Assembly: GCF_013004595.1 (NCBI RefSeq)
Contig: NZ_JABEMC010000006.1
Span: forward strand, 62,001 to 126,000
Direction: 5' to 3'
DNA from: Brevibacterium luteolum
Lineage (GTDB): Bacteria; Actinomycetota; Actinomycetes; Actinomycetales; Brevibacteriaceae
Length of the DNA: 64,000 nt
The position numbers were made by a program, and so were the translations under genes. Positions 35,399-43,500 of the stretch are shown one piece after another; positions within the stretch are counted from its first letter, which is position 1, and every line of letters starts with the position of its first letter. Below the pieces are notes generated by a model. The model ran no database searches. It had not been told where the DNA came from and saw only the letters and a list, made by a program, of their open reading frames with translations.

Positions 35399-36729
35399 GT
35401 CAGGTTCCCTTCGGTCTCAGTCTCCCCCGCCTCGGGATCGGTGCTCCGTGCCCCAGCACCGTCACCGGCAGCTGCTCCCGCATCGACAGCTGCACCGGCA
35501 CCCGGCCAGGCGGGTGCCGCGGCGGCATGCTGGTGGAGTCTGCCGGCGGCGAGCGCTGCGAGGAAGCGGGCGTGGTCGGCGAGTCCCTCATCGGTGTGGC
35601 GGGCGCGCGGTGAGTGGTTCGAATCCTGTTCCTCGGCCACTGTGCCCGGAAGTGCTGCGCCGAGGTGGCCGTAGGTGCCCGGCACCTGTTGGAGGATGCG
35701 CGAGAAGTCCTCGGAGCCCGGTTTCGGCACCGTCACAAGGTGCGTGCGGCTCGGGCCGAACACCTCGGCGGCGGTGTCGAGATAGAACGCGGTCTCGGTC
35801 TCATCGTTGATGACCGGCGGCAGCACCGACCGGTAGTCGACGTCTGCCTCCAAGCCGTGGGCGGATACGAGGGTGGACACGAGGTTCGGCAGCTCAGCTT
35901 CGGTGCGGGCGGTGGTGGCCTGGGAGAAGCAGCGGATCCCGACGGTGAGCTCGGCGGTGTCGGGGATGACATTGGGTGCGGTGCCGGCATGGAACTGGCC
36001 GACGGTGATGATGACCGGGTCGAAGGCATCGAAGCGGCGGGTCGCATACTCCTGCAGCTGGCCCACCAGCATCGCGCCGGCCTGGATCGGGTCGCGGCCG
36101 GTGTGCGGGCGGGAGGCGTGTCCGCCCTTGCCGCGCACAGTGATGTTCATGATCGAGAACGCCGACATGTACGAGCCCGGCCGGCAGTACAGGTTACCGA
36201 GCGGCTGATCAGCTGACACGTGCACCCCGAAGGCGGCGATGACCGGCACTCCGGCGGCCTCGAGGACCCCTTCGCGCAGCATGTGACCGGCACCGTCGTA
36301 GCCCTCCTCGCCGGGCTGGAACATGAAGATGACGTCGCCTGCCAGCTCGTCGCGGACATCGTGGAGCAGCCGCAGCGCTCCGTACAGACCGGTGGTGTGC
36401 AGGTCGTGGCCGCAGGCGTGCATCGCGCCGTTGGTGGAGGCGAAATCGAAGCCGGTCGCCTCAGTCACCGGGAGGGCGTCCATGTCCCCGCGCAGCAGCA
36501 CCGCCACCGGCTTCTCAGGGTCGCGCTTCCCGCCGCGCAGCACGACCGTCAGCGAGCTCAGCGACTGCCCATAGGTGACCTCGACATCGAGGCCGTCGAG
36601 CCCGGCTGCGACCCGGGCCTGGGTCTTGGGCAGGTCGAGGCCGAGTTCGGGTTCGCGATGCAGATCGCGGCGCAGGCGCTGGAGTTCGGGCAGGAGGGTA
36701 GCCGCTGCGGCGGCGCTGATGATTGACAT
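35395..36729 (-). CDS. M20-family amidohydrolase/peptidase
   Basis: Di-zinc hydrolase of amide-linked amino acids (444 aa). Metal-binding motifs: RGDMDALPV, MHACGHDLHTTG, FQPGEEGYDGA and HVSADQPLG; NHSPR near the C-terminus is the last metal-ligand region. A 45-residue Ala/Pro/Gly/Asp-rich tail follows the fold. Probably leaderless: TAGGCT is 6 nt before the ATG. Coupled to nnr by ATGA, so it heads the nnr-alr-tsa operon. Substrate unknown. Confidence 0.86.
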   Translation of the reverse strand: MSIISAAAAATLLPELQRLRRDLHREPELGLDLPKTQARVAAGLDGLDVEVTYGQSLSSLTVVLRGGKRDPEKPVAVLLRGDMDALPVTEATGFDFASTNGAMHACGHDLHTTGLYGALRLLHDVRDELAGDVIFMFQPGEEGYDGAGHMLREGVLEAAGVPVIAAFGVHVSADQPLGNLYCRPGSYMSAFSIMNITVRGKGGHASRPHTGRDPIQAGAMLVGQLQEYATRRFDAFDPVIITVGQFHAGTAPNVIPDTAELTVGIRCFSQATTARTEAELPNLVSTLVSAHGLEADVDYRSVLPPVINDETETAFYLDTAAEVFGPSRTHLVTVPKPGSEDFSRILQQVPGTYGHLGAALPGTVAEEQDSNHSPRARHTDEGLADHARFLAALAAGRLHQHAAAAPAWPGAGAAVDAGAAAGDGAGARSTDPEAGETETEGNLT

Positions 36730-36741
36730 ACTCCCAGCCTA
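36730..36741 (-). promoter_or_regulatory. -10 box and leaderless start of the amidohydrolase gene
   Basis: TAGGCT (minus strand, 36741-36736) is 6 nt before the ATG at 36729. This may be the main promoter of the nnr-alr-tsa operon. Confidence 0.5.
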
Positions 36742-36786
36742 ACCCCGCCGCACCCGCGATCCGGAAGCGATGTCAGTGGGTCCCGA

Positions 36787-36792
36787 TAGCCT
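36787..36792 (+). promoter_or_regulatory. -10 box for the DUF222/HNH gene
   Basis: TAGCCT at 36787-36792 fits a -10 box; the leader then contains AAGGAGGTGA (36838-36847), a ten-base match to the 16S anti-Shine-Dalgarno, the strongest ribosome binding site seen in the window. Confidence 0.45.
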
Positions 36793-36852
36793 GAAACCAC
36801 GACGAAATCAGCAGCCGCTGATCGGCTGCACCCTCACAAGGAGGTGAGAGGA

Positions 36853-38757
36853 ATGGACCCCGATGACGACCCGCAGCTGGCCGTCGAGGTGCCGGCGAGC
36901 CCGGTGTCGCTGCTGGCTGATCATGTGGCCGCCTACAACCGGCAGCTGGGCCGCTATGAGGCGGTGCAGATGTACGGGCTGGCGCAGCTGGCCTTCGCGG
37001 TGCTCAACATCGACGACCGGCTCGCGACCCTGCCGCTGCAGCATCGGCCGGCCGATCCACCGGAGACAGGCGGGCCACCCGGCCCCGAGGCGGTGGCATG
37101 CGCGCCTGCATTCGATCCCGCGCGCATGGTCGGGTTCGTACCCGCGATGCCCGGGGTGACGGCGCCCGAGGCGGTGCTGCCCTCCCCTGCGGACGTCGCC
37201 GCAGGCCTGCGGCAGGTGCGCTTCAGCGGCTCGCTCATGTCGTGGTTCTGCGCCAATGACCGGGCTGAGAACGCGATACGCGTCGTGGTCTCGACGATGC
37301 ACGACTGCTCGCTGCAGAAGGCCTACACCCTGGTCTCGCGGGCGCTTGTAGCGTTCGTCGGCCTACCGCGGCTGACCGCGCTCGTGCTGCGTGGACAGGT
37401 GCCCTTCGAGCGGCTGGACTACACCGCCCGCAAGAGCAGCGACCTCACGCTCGCGCAGCTGGAGGAGATGGACGCGTCTATCTCTGCGATCCCGGCACAC
37501 CGGCCGATGCGCGAGGTGCGCCGGCATGTCGACATGGAGCTGGCGACGATCGAGCCCGAGGACGAGGCCGTTGAGCAGATCCACGAGCAGCGGGCGGTGC
37601 TCTTCGAAGCGCTGCCCGATGGCAGTGCGACGCTGACCCTGCGCGGGCCGCTGGCTCCGCTGACGGCGCTGTACAAGCGCACGCTCGCCTGTGCCCGCGG
37701 GGTCGTGCGCCAGCAGCTCGACGCCTTCGGCCTCGACCGCGGTGACACGGCAGGCAACGATGCGGAGCTGCAGCTGGTGGAGGATCGCACGATCCCGCAG
37801 ACGATGTTCGACATGCTCACCGGGATGGCTCCAGCTACCCAGCTGCGCGTCGAACACGGCGACGGCGGAACGCAGCTTTTGGAGGTGTCGTGTCCCACGA
37901 GTGCCGAATGGTTGCGCCGACAGGCCACCGTCAACGTCACCGTGCCGGTGATGACACTGCTCGGCCGTGCCGAGCTGCCCGGTTCGCTGGAGGGCCAGCA
38001 TCCGATTCCAGCCGTGACGGCCCGGCAGTTCGCTGCCGAGTCCTCGACGCTGTACCGGTTGCTGACCGACCCGCTCACCGGTGAGGTCCTCGATGAGCCC
38101 GCGCAGAAGTACGCGGTGCCGCGGGCGGTGCGCACGACGGTGCAGGCGGCCTGGTCGTGGTGCACGGCACCGGGCTGCAGCCGCCGGGCCTCGACGTCGG
38201 AGACCGATCACATCGAGTCGTTCAACCACCGTGACCCGTCTGCTGGCGGGCTGACGCAGGTGGGGAACATGCAGCCGCTGTGCAAGACCCATCACGACCT
38301 CAAGACGCGCGGGCATCTGCGCGTGGTCAAGGGCGATGATGGTGTGCTGCGGTGGACGATGATGTTCGGGCTCACCGGTGAGGCGCGCAAGCCGCGCAAT
38401 CCGGTCGAGCAGCGACAGGCGCGGATCATCGGTGAGGCACTGCCGGAGCCGATGCGCACCCTGCTGCACGATGACGCCACACCCGGTTCGCACTGGGCGA
38501 CAAGCCCACCGGCCGAAGCCGAGCGGGCAGCCAACGCAAAGACTGCTACCGCGCCGGCAGAGCCTGATGCGGTGTATCTCGATACGGCCACTGAGCTGGC
38601 CCAGTATTACCTGGGCCTGGCACGGGCGGACGAGCTCAGCGATGCCGCCAGGCGCGAAGCACTGCGGGAGGAAACGCAGGAAGAAGGACCGCAGGAGGAC
38701 GGGTCCTCAGAGGAGGGAACCAGCGGAACGCCGTCAGACGACGCTCCCCCGTTCTGA
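36853..38757 (+). CDS. DUF222 (13E12 repeat) protein with HNH endonuclease domain
   Basis: 634-aa member of the actinobacterial 13E12/DUF222 family, often present in many copies and linked to mobile or repeat DNA; function unproven. The C-terminal HNH motif is intact: CTAPGCSRR, then ETDHIESFNH and MQPLCKTHHDLK (residues about 438-485). N-terminal half is helical DUF222. ATG 36853 is chosen because of the perfect Shine-Dalgarno 8 nt upstream; GTG 36844 overlaps that site. Its N-terminal linker carries two copies of the dispersed 12-mer. It is inserted between acpS and the amidohydrolase. Confidence 0.83.
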   Translation: MDPDDDPQLAVEVPASPVSLLADHVAAYNRQLGRYEAVQMYGLAQLAFAVLNIDDRLATLPLQHRPADPPETGGPPGPEAVACAPAFDPARMVGFVPAMPGVTAPEAVLPSPADVAAGLRQVRFSGSLMSWFCANDRAENAIRVVVSTMHDCSLQKAYTLVSRALVAFVGLPRLTALVLRGQVPFERLDYTARKSSDLTLAQLEEMDASISAIPAHRPMREVRRHVDMELATIEPEDEAVEQIHEQRAVLFEALPDGSATLTLRGPLAPLTALYKRTLACARGVVRQQLDAFGLDRGDTAGNDAELQLVEDRTIPQTMFDMLTGMAPATQLRVEHGDGGTQLLEVSCPTSAEWLRRQATVNVTVPVMTLLGRAELPGSLEGQHPIPAVTARQFAAESSTLYRLLTDPLTGEVLDEPAQKYAVPRAVRTTVQAAWSWCTAPGCSRRASTSETDHIESFNHRDPSAGGLTQVGNMQPLCKTHHDLKTRGHLRVVKGDDGVLRWTMMFGLTGEARKPRNPVEQRQARIIGEALPEPMRTLLHDDATPGSHWATSPPAEAERAANAKTATAPAEPDAVYLDTATELAQYYLGLARADELSDAARREALREETQEEGPQEDGSSEEGTSGTPSDDAPPF

Positions 38758-38775
38758 CCAGCAGGCTCAGTCGGC

Positions 38776-39288
38776 TTAGCGCTGGCGCTTCTCTTCGGCT
38801 AGCCGTTCTTTTTCGGCTCGTCGCTGCTTCCGCCGCTCTTCCAACGCGGCGAGTGCCTCCGGGCTGCCCGGCAGCAGCGGAGGCGGCTGGTCGACCGGCG
38901 GTGACAGCGGCGCACCGGAGCCTTCGACGATGACATAGGTCATCGTCACCCGGGCATCATGGGTGATCGACAGGTGGATGTTCTCTCCGCCGATCTTCCG
39001 GAAGTGCTCGAGCACCGGCCCGGAGAGCCGGAACGACGGCGCACCCGAAGGCGCGGAGACGACTTCGGCGTGCTGCCATTCGATGATGCCCGGATACTGC
39101 ATCGCCTTGACGAGCGCTTCCTTCGCGGAGAACCGTGCGGCCAGCGACTCCGGTGTGCGCAGCTTGCCGTTGCGTTTGAGCTGCTCGGCAGGGGTCAGCA
39201 GCCGGTCGAGCAGCTCGGGCACCCGCTCGATGTGCTCAGCGAAGCGCGGCACATCGGCGATGTCGAGGCCGATTCCGATGATCCCCAT
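38776..39288 (-). CDS. acpS: Holo-[acyl-carrier-protein] synthase
   Basis: Transfers 4'-phosphopantetheine to ACP (170 aa). Mg-binding GIGLDIADVPRF and RFSAKEALVKAM are diagnostic. A basic Arg/Lys/Glu-rich helical tail of about 25 residues follows a proline stretch, beyond the usual 120-130 aa. It starts 15 nt after glmS, in the conserved glmS-acpS order. Confidence 0.93.
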   Translation of the reverse strand: MGIIGIGLDIADVPRFAEHIERVPELLDRLLTPAEQLKRNGKLRTPESLAARFSAKEALVKAMQYPGIIEWQHAEVVSAPSGAPSFRLSGPVLEHFRKIGGENIHLSITHDARVTMTYVIVEGSGAPLSPPVDQPPPLLPGSPEALAALEERRKQRRAEKERLAEEKRQR

Positions 39289-39303
39289 AGCTGCCTGCCT
39301 GTC

Positions 39304-41175
39304 TTACTCGACGGTGACGGACTTGGCGAGGTTGCGCGGCTGGTCGACGTCCAGGCCCTTCATCGTCGCCAGTTCCATGGCGAAGAACTGCAGCGGGATC
39401 GTCGTCAGCAGCGGTGCGAGCAGCGTCGGGGTCTGCGGGACGTAGAACACCTCGGAGGCGTACTCCTGCACAGCCTCGTCACCCTCTTCGGCGATGACGA
39501 TCGTGTTCGCTCCGCGGGCACGGACCTCCTGGATGTTGGAGATGACCTTCGCGTGCAGGGAGTCACGGCCTTCCTTGCTCGGCACGATGATGAACACGAG
39601 CTGCCCGTCCTCGATGAGGGCGATCGGCCCGTGCTTGAGCTCGCCGGCAGCGAAGCCCTCAGCGTGGATGTAGGCGAGCTCCTTGAGCTTGAGCGCACCT
39701 TCGAGCGCAACCGGATAGCCAACGTGCCGACCGAGGAACAGCACCGACTGGGTGTCCTGCACACTGCGGGCAAGCTGCTCGACCTGCCCCTTGAGCTGAA
39801 GGACCTTTTCGATCTTCTCCGGGATCTGCTGCAGCTCATCGAGGATGACGCGCACCTCATCGGTGAACTTGTTCCCACGTAGCTGCGCCAGGTACAGGCC
39901 CAGCAGGTAGCAGGCGACGATCTGAGACAGGAACGCCTTCGTCGAGGCGACCGCCACCTCGGGTCCGGCATGGGTGTAGAGCGCCGCATCGGATTCGCGC
40001 GGGATCGTCGAGCCGTAGGTGTTGCAGATCGCGACGACCTTTGCACCCTGCTGGCGGGCGTGGCGCACCGCCATGATCGTGTCCATCGTCTCGCCGGACT
40101 GCGATACGGCGACAACAAGGGTCTTCTCGTTGACGACCGGGTCACGGTAGCGGAACTCGTGGGCGAGTTCGACCTCGACGGGGATGCGGCACCAGTGCTC
40201 GATCGTGTACTTGGCGACCTGGCCGGCGTAGGCGGCGGTGCCGCAGGCGATGACGATCATCTTGTCGATTGACTTGAGGATCGTCTCATCGACGTGGATC
40301 TCATCAAGGGTCAGCTTGCCGTCGGCATCCATCCGGCCGAGCAGGGTGTCGGCCACGGCCTGCGGCTGGTCGTGGATCTCCTTGTCCATGAAGGAGGCGA
40401 AGCCGCCCTTTTCGGCTGCGGCGGTGTCCCAGTCGACGTTGAAGCTCGTACCCTCGACAGGGTTGCCCTCGGCGTCGATGATGGCGACGGAGTCCGGGGT
40501 GATGGTGACGATCTCGTCCTGGCCGATCTCAACAGCCTTGCGGGTGTGGTCGATGAAGGCTGCGACGTCGGAGCCGAGGAAGTTCTCGCCCTCGCCGAGC
40601 CCGATGACCAGCGGCGAGTTGCGGCGGGCAGCCACGACAGTGCCCGGCTTGTCGGCGTGCACGGCCAGCAGCGTGAACGCTCCTTCGAGCTCGCCGGCGG
40701 TCAGGCGCATCGCCTCGGTCAGGTCCTTGGTCGTGGCGTAGTTCTTCGCCAGCTGGTGGCCGGCGACCTCGGTGTCGGTCTCGGAGAGGAACTCGACGCC
40801 ATCGGCCTGCAGCTCGGCCTTGAGGGAGGCGAAGTTCTCGATGATGCCGTTGTGGATGACCGCCAGCTGGCCGCCGTCGGCAAGGTGCGGGTGCGCGTTG
40901 TCGTCGGTCGGCCCGCCGTGTGTGGCCCACCGGGTGTGGCCGATGCCGGTCATCGCCGCCGGCAGCGGGTGGGCTTCGAGCTCCTCGGTCAGCGCCGAGA
41001 GCTTGCCGGCCTTCTTCGCACTGGCGACCTGGCCCTCATCGGTGACGAGCGCGACGCCGGCTGAGTCGTAGCCGCGGTATTCGAGCCGCTTGAGGCCGCC
41101 GAGCACGACGTCAAGGGCGCTGTGGCCCGCTGCTTCGGGGGTTGACGATGAAACGTATCCAACAATTCCGCACAT
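39304..41175 (-). CDS. glmS: Glutamine-fructose-6-phosphate aminotransferase (isomerizing)
   Basis: Makes glucosamine 6-phosphate for peptidoglycan (623 aa). The ATG at 41175 puts the catalytic Cys at position 2 (MCGIVGYV). Glutaminase motifs: RLEYRGYDSAG, HTRWATHG and HPHLADG; the SIS domains contain ACGTAAYAGQVAKYTIE and SQSGETMDT; C-terminus KSVTVE. TAGACT lies 7 nt before the ATG, so probably leaderless; no glmS ribozyme or RNA structure was seen upstream. Confidence 0.96.
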   Translation of the reverse strand: MCGIVGYVSSSTPEAAGHSALDVVLGGLKRLEYRGYDSAGVALVTDEGQVASAKKAGKLSALTEELEAHPLPAAMTGIGHTRWATHGGPTDDNAHPHLADGGQLAVIHNGIIENFASLKAELQADGVEFLSETDTEVAGHQLAKNYATTKDLTEAMRLTAGELEGAFTLLAVHADKPGTVVAARRNSPLVIGLGEGENFLGSDVAAFIDHTRKAVEIGQDEIVTITPDSVAIIDAEGNPVEGTSFNVDWDTAAAEKGGFASFMDKEIHDQPQAVADTLLGRMDADGKLTLDEIHVDETILKSIDKMIVIACGTAAYAGQVAKYTIEHWCRIPVEVELAHEFRYRDPVVNEKTLVVAVSQSGETMDTIMAVRHARQQGAKVVAICNTYGSTIPRESDAALYTHAGPEVAVASTKAFLSQIVACYLLGLYLAQLRGNKFTDEVRVILDELQQIPEKIEKVLQLKGQVEQLARSVQDTQSVLFLGRHVGYPVALEGALKLKELAYIHAEGFAAGELKHGPIALIEDGQLVFIIVPSKEGRDSLHAKVISNIQEVRARGANTIVIAEEGDEAVQEYASEVFYVPQTPTLLAPLLTTIPLQFFAMELATMKGLDVDQPRNLAKSVTVE

Positions 41176-41188
41176 AGATTTCAGTCTA
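41176..41188 (-). promoter_or_regulatory. -10 box and leaderless start of glmS
   Basis: TAGACT (minus strand, 41188-41183) is 7 nt before the ATG at 41175. Confidence 0.5.
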
Positions 41189-41291
41189 AACCCGCCAGCG
41201 CCCAGCACCTGCACCTTCGCGCCCGCCCGGCGCGTGACGTCTGCGACTCTGCGCCGGCTGGTCGATCCCGCTCCCGAGGCGGTGATTGCGC

Positions 41292-42659
41292 TCAGCTGAG
41301 TGCGTCGCTGACCTCGTTGGCTGCCCGCCGGCCGCTGCGGACTGCCCCGTCCATGTAGCCGTTCCATTCGGTTGCGGTTTCCGCTCCGGCCCAATGCACA
41401 GGGCCGACGGGCCGGCGCAGCTCCTCACCGACGTGCGTCCACAGCCCCGCTCCGAGCCGGCCGCCGTAGCAACCGCGCGTGAACGGCTCAGCACTCCAGT
41501 CACGCTGCAGCACTTCGAGCGGCTTGCGCGCATTTTCACCGAAGAAGTCGGCTAAGCACTCAAGCACTCGCGCGGTGCGCTCATCCTCCGGAACACCGGC
41601 GAAGGCCTTCGCGTGGTGACCCTCGACGAAGGCTACGAGGATCCCGGACTCCTCGCCGGGAATGCAGTTGTCGTAGACGAGCGCTACATCGTGATCAAGG
41701 CTGAGCACCGTGCCCCGCAGGCCTGCATCGCGCCAGAACGGCCTGGCATACCGGAGCTGGAACTTGATGACGTTTCCGCCGGGCATCTGGGAGGTGAGAA
41801 CGTCGCGGTTCGGCGGCATCGGCGGGTCGTACCGCAGCCGACCTGCCAACGTCGGCGGCAAAGTCACGACAGCCCGGCGAGCGCGCACATCATTCGTGGT
41901 GGTGTGCACTGTGACGCCGTCGTCGCCGTATGTCAGTCCTGTGACCTCGGTGCTGAGATGCACACGTTTCCCCAGCCGGCTCGCCAGACGCTCGGAGATC
42001 TGGTGAGTGCCGCCTGACACGCGCGCCTCCTGCGCCCCGCCGATCGTCGCCATCATGCGATGCAGCCCACCGCCAGCGGCAAGGTAGAAGAGACAGTGCA
42101 ACGCGGAATACTCTTCGGATTCGGCTGCGAAGATCGTTGCGAGAAGCACGTCGAGCACGTTTCGAACTTCAGGCGTTGGGACGTTCTCCGTCAGCCATTG
42201 CTGTGTTGTCATGCGATCCAGCTCCATGGCTCTGTCCGACAGCCATGGTCGCTCGATGTCGATACCAGCACAGGTGCGGTCAATCATGTCCACGGTGGAC
42301 TGGAACTCAGCGGCCAGTTCGTCGGTCAGTCCGATCGCGTCGTCGTCGCTGGAGTAGATCTGTCCGCCGATCGCCAGGAGCGTCTTGCCTTCGTCGTAGA
42401 CCGTGAACGTCTCCAAACCGAGGTCGTCGATCAGCTCCAGTACGGCGTCCTGAGTCGGCCCGACCCATTGCCCGCCGAGCTCGATCGAGAGCCCGCCTGA
42501 GAATGTTCCGTTCTCATTTCGGCCGGCGACCCGGTCTCGGGCCTCGAGCACAATGACGTCGTATCCAGCCTCCACGAGCTGTGTCGCAGCGGTGAGGCCG
42601 GAAAGCCCAGCGCCAACGACCACCACGTCGTGGTCCGGCGCGACGTTCTGCGTCTTCAT
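41292..42659 (-). CDS. Flavin-containing amine oxidase (putrescine/monoamine oxidase-like)
   Basis: FAD enzyme oxidising primary amines to aldehydes with H2O2 and ammonia (455 aa). FAD-binding VVVVGAGLSGLTAATQL and EARDRVAGR near residues 12-48; ELGGQWVGPTQ substrate-channel motif; C-terminal FAD motif HWAGAETATEWNGYMDGAV. The ATG at 42659 puts the Rossmann motif at the normal distance; an upstream in-frame extension is spurious. It lies 67 nt after the tetR gene on the same strand and beside a PuuP-like permease, pointing to polyamine or biogenic amine use (inference). Confidence 0.86.
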   Translation of the reverse strand: MKTQNVAPDHDVVVVGAGLSGLTAATQLVEAGYDVIVLEARDRVAGRNENGTFSGGLSIELGGQWVGPTQDAVLELIDDLGLETFTVYDEGKTLLAIGGQIYSSDDDAIGLTDELAAEFQSTVDMIDRTCAGIDIERPWLSDRAMELDRMTTQQWLTENVPTPEVRNVLDVLLATIFAAESEEYSALHCLFYLAAGGGLHRMMATIGGAQEARVSGGTHQISERLASRLGKRVHLSTEVTGLTYGDDGVTVHTTTNDVRARRAVVTLPPTLAGRLRYDPPMPPNRDVLTSQMPGGNVIKFQLRYARPFWRDAGLRGTVLSLDHDVALVYDNCIPGEESGILVAFVEGHHAKAFAGVPEDERTARVLECLADFFGENARKPLEVLQRDWSAEPFTRGCYGGRLGAGLWTHVGEELRRPVGPVHWAGAETATEWNGYMDGAVRSGRRAANEVSDALS

Positions 42660-42726
42660 AATCTCTGTCTCCGATCTTTGAGATGCCCATTGCATATGCC
42701 CTGAGCGAAAGTCCTGGGGAGGTGTC

Positions 42727-43338
42727 TCAGCTGCACAGGTCTTCGGGAGAGAGACCCAGGCTCTCTCCAATTGCCTTTGCCAGTTGACGTCGCAGAGCCT
42801 CGCGGTCGCGGTACTGGACGAGACCATGCGCGTTGAGGCCATCCGCCACCGCAATGATGTGCCACGCGGTGGCGTCCGGATCTCTGCATTCAACGTCACC
42901 GGCATCGACGGCGGCTTCGATCAGCTGTTGGATGAATGCTTGCCACGCGTCCATATGCGCACGTACTTCTGCGGCGATGGGCAATACCCGTAGGCCGTAA
43001 CTCCACGCGTCGAGCCAGAGTGCTGAGGCCCCTTCGCGGCCCGCTCTCGTGAGCAGCTCGGTCAGCAGTCGCAGCCGGTTGCGCGTGCTCGTCTCTGTCT
43101 CCACCACCTCGCGGAAATCTTCCAGCTCGGCAGTCAGCACGCGACCGACGGTTTCGGCTCGCAGAACGTCCATCGAATCCACGTAGTGGGCGATAAGCCC
43201 CGGCACCACACCCATCCGCTGCGCCAGCGAGCGCACCGTGACCGCAGCAAGACCGTCAGACACCGCAATGGCATCTGCAGCCTCGCGCATCTCGGCGCGA
43301 CGCTGCTCAGCAGACTTGCGCACTCTCGGGCCCGCCAT
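42727..43338 (-). CDS. TetR family transcriptional regulator
   Basis: 203 aa. N-terminal HTH about residues 8-55 (REAADAIAVSDGLAAVTVRSLAQ, GVVPGLIAHYV), then a helical ligand domain. ATG 43338 is preferred; an upstream GTG (43377) would place the start inside the divergent promoter. It is co-directional with the amine oxidase and divergent from the permease, so it likely represses both through the palindrome at 43382-43405. Confidence 0.82.
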   Translation of the reverse strand: MAGPRVRKSAEQRRAEMREAADAIAVSDGLAAVTVRSLAQRMGVVPGLIAHYVDSMDVLRAETVGRVLTAELEDFREVVETETSTRNRLRLLTELLTRAGREGASALWLDAWSYGLRVLPIAAEVRAHMDAWQAFIQQLIEAAVDAGDVECRDPDATAWHIIAVADGLNAHGLVQYRDREALRRQLAKAIGESLGLSPEDLCS

Positions 43339-43341
43339 CTC

Positions 43342-43370
43342 TTGACACCGTCCTGTACGTTGCCTAGGTT
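43342..43370 (+). promoter_or_regulatory. Sigma-70-type promoter of the permease gene
   Basis: -35 TTGACA at 43342-43347, a 17-nt spacer and -10 TAGGTT at 43365-43370. The expected transcription start, near 43377, is immediately before the palindrome. Confidence 0.6.
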
Positions 43371-43381
43371 GTGACACACGC

Positions 43382-43405
43382 CATATTGGTCACCTGACCA
43401 ATATG
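43382..43405. promoter_or_regulatory. Perfect palindromic operator in the tetR-permease intergenic region
   Basis: Arms CATATTGGTCA (43382-43392) and TGACCAATATG (43395-43405) are perfectly complementary around a CC spacer, a typical TetR-family operator size. The position just downstream of the permease promoter fits repression. Confidence 0.8.
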
Positions 43406-43500
43406 ACTGCTCCCGCTTGACGCGTCAACCCGGCAACCACTGCTCACACCGACGTCGAAGCTGGTGCAACGCAGCACCGCACTCGAGAGGAACTCTCCGC

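Noticed and set aside
35610-35645. tRNA 3'-end-like string with GGTTCGAATCC
   Set aside because: It lies inside the conserved NHSPR region of the M20 amidohydrolase and cannot form acceptor or T stems; coincidence, not a tRNA or attachment site.
41176-41291. glmS ribozyme or riboswitch upstream of glmS
   Set aside because: The ATG is 7 nt from a -10 box, leaving no leader for an RNA element.
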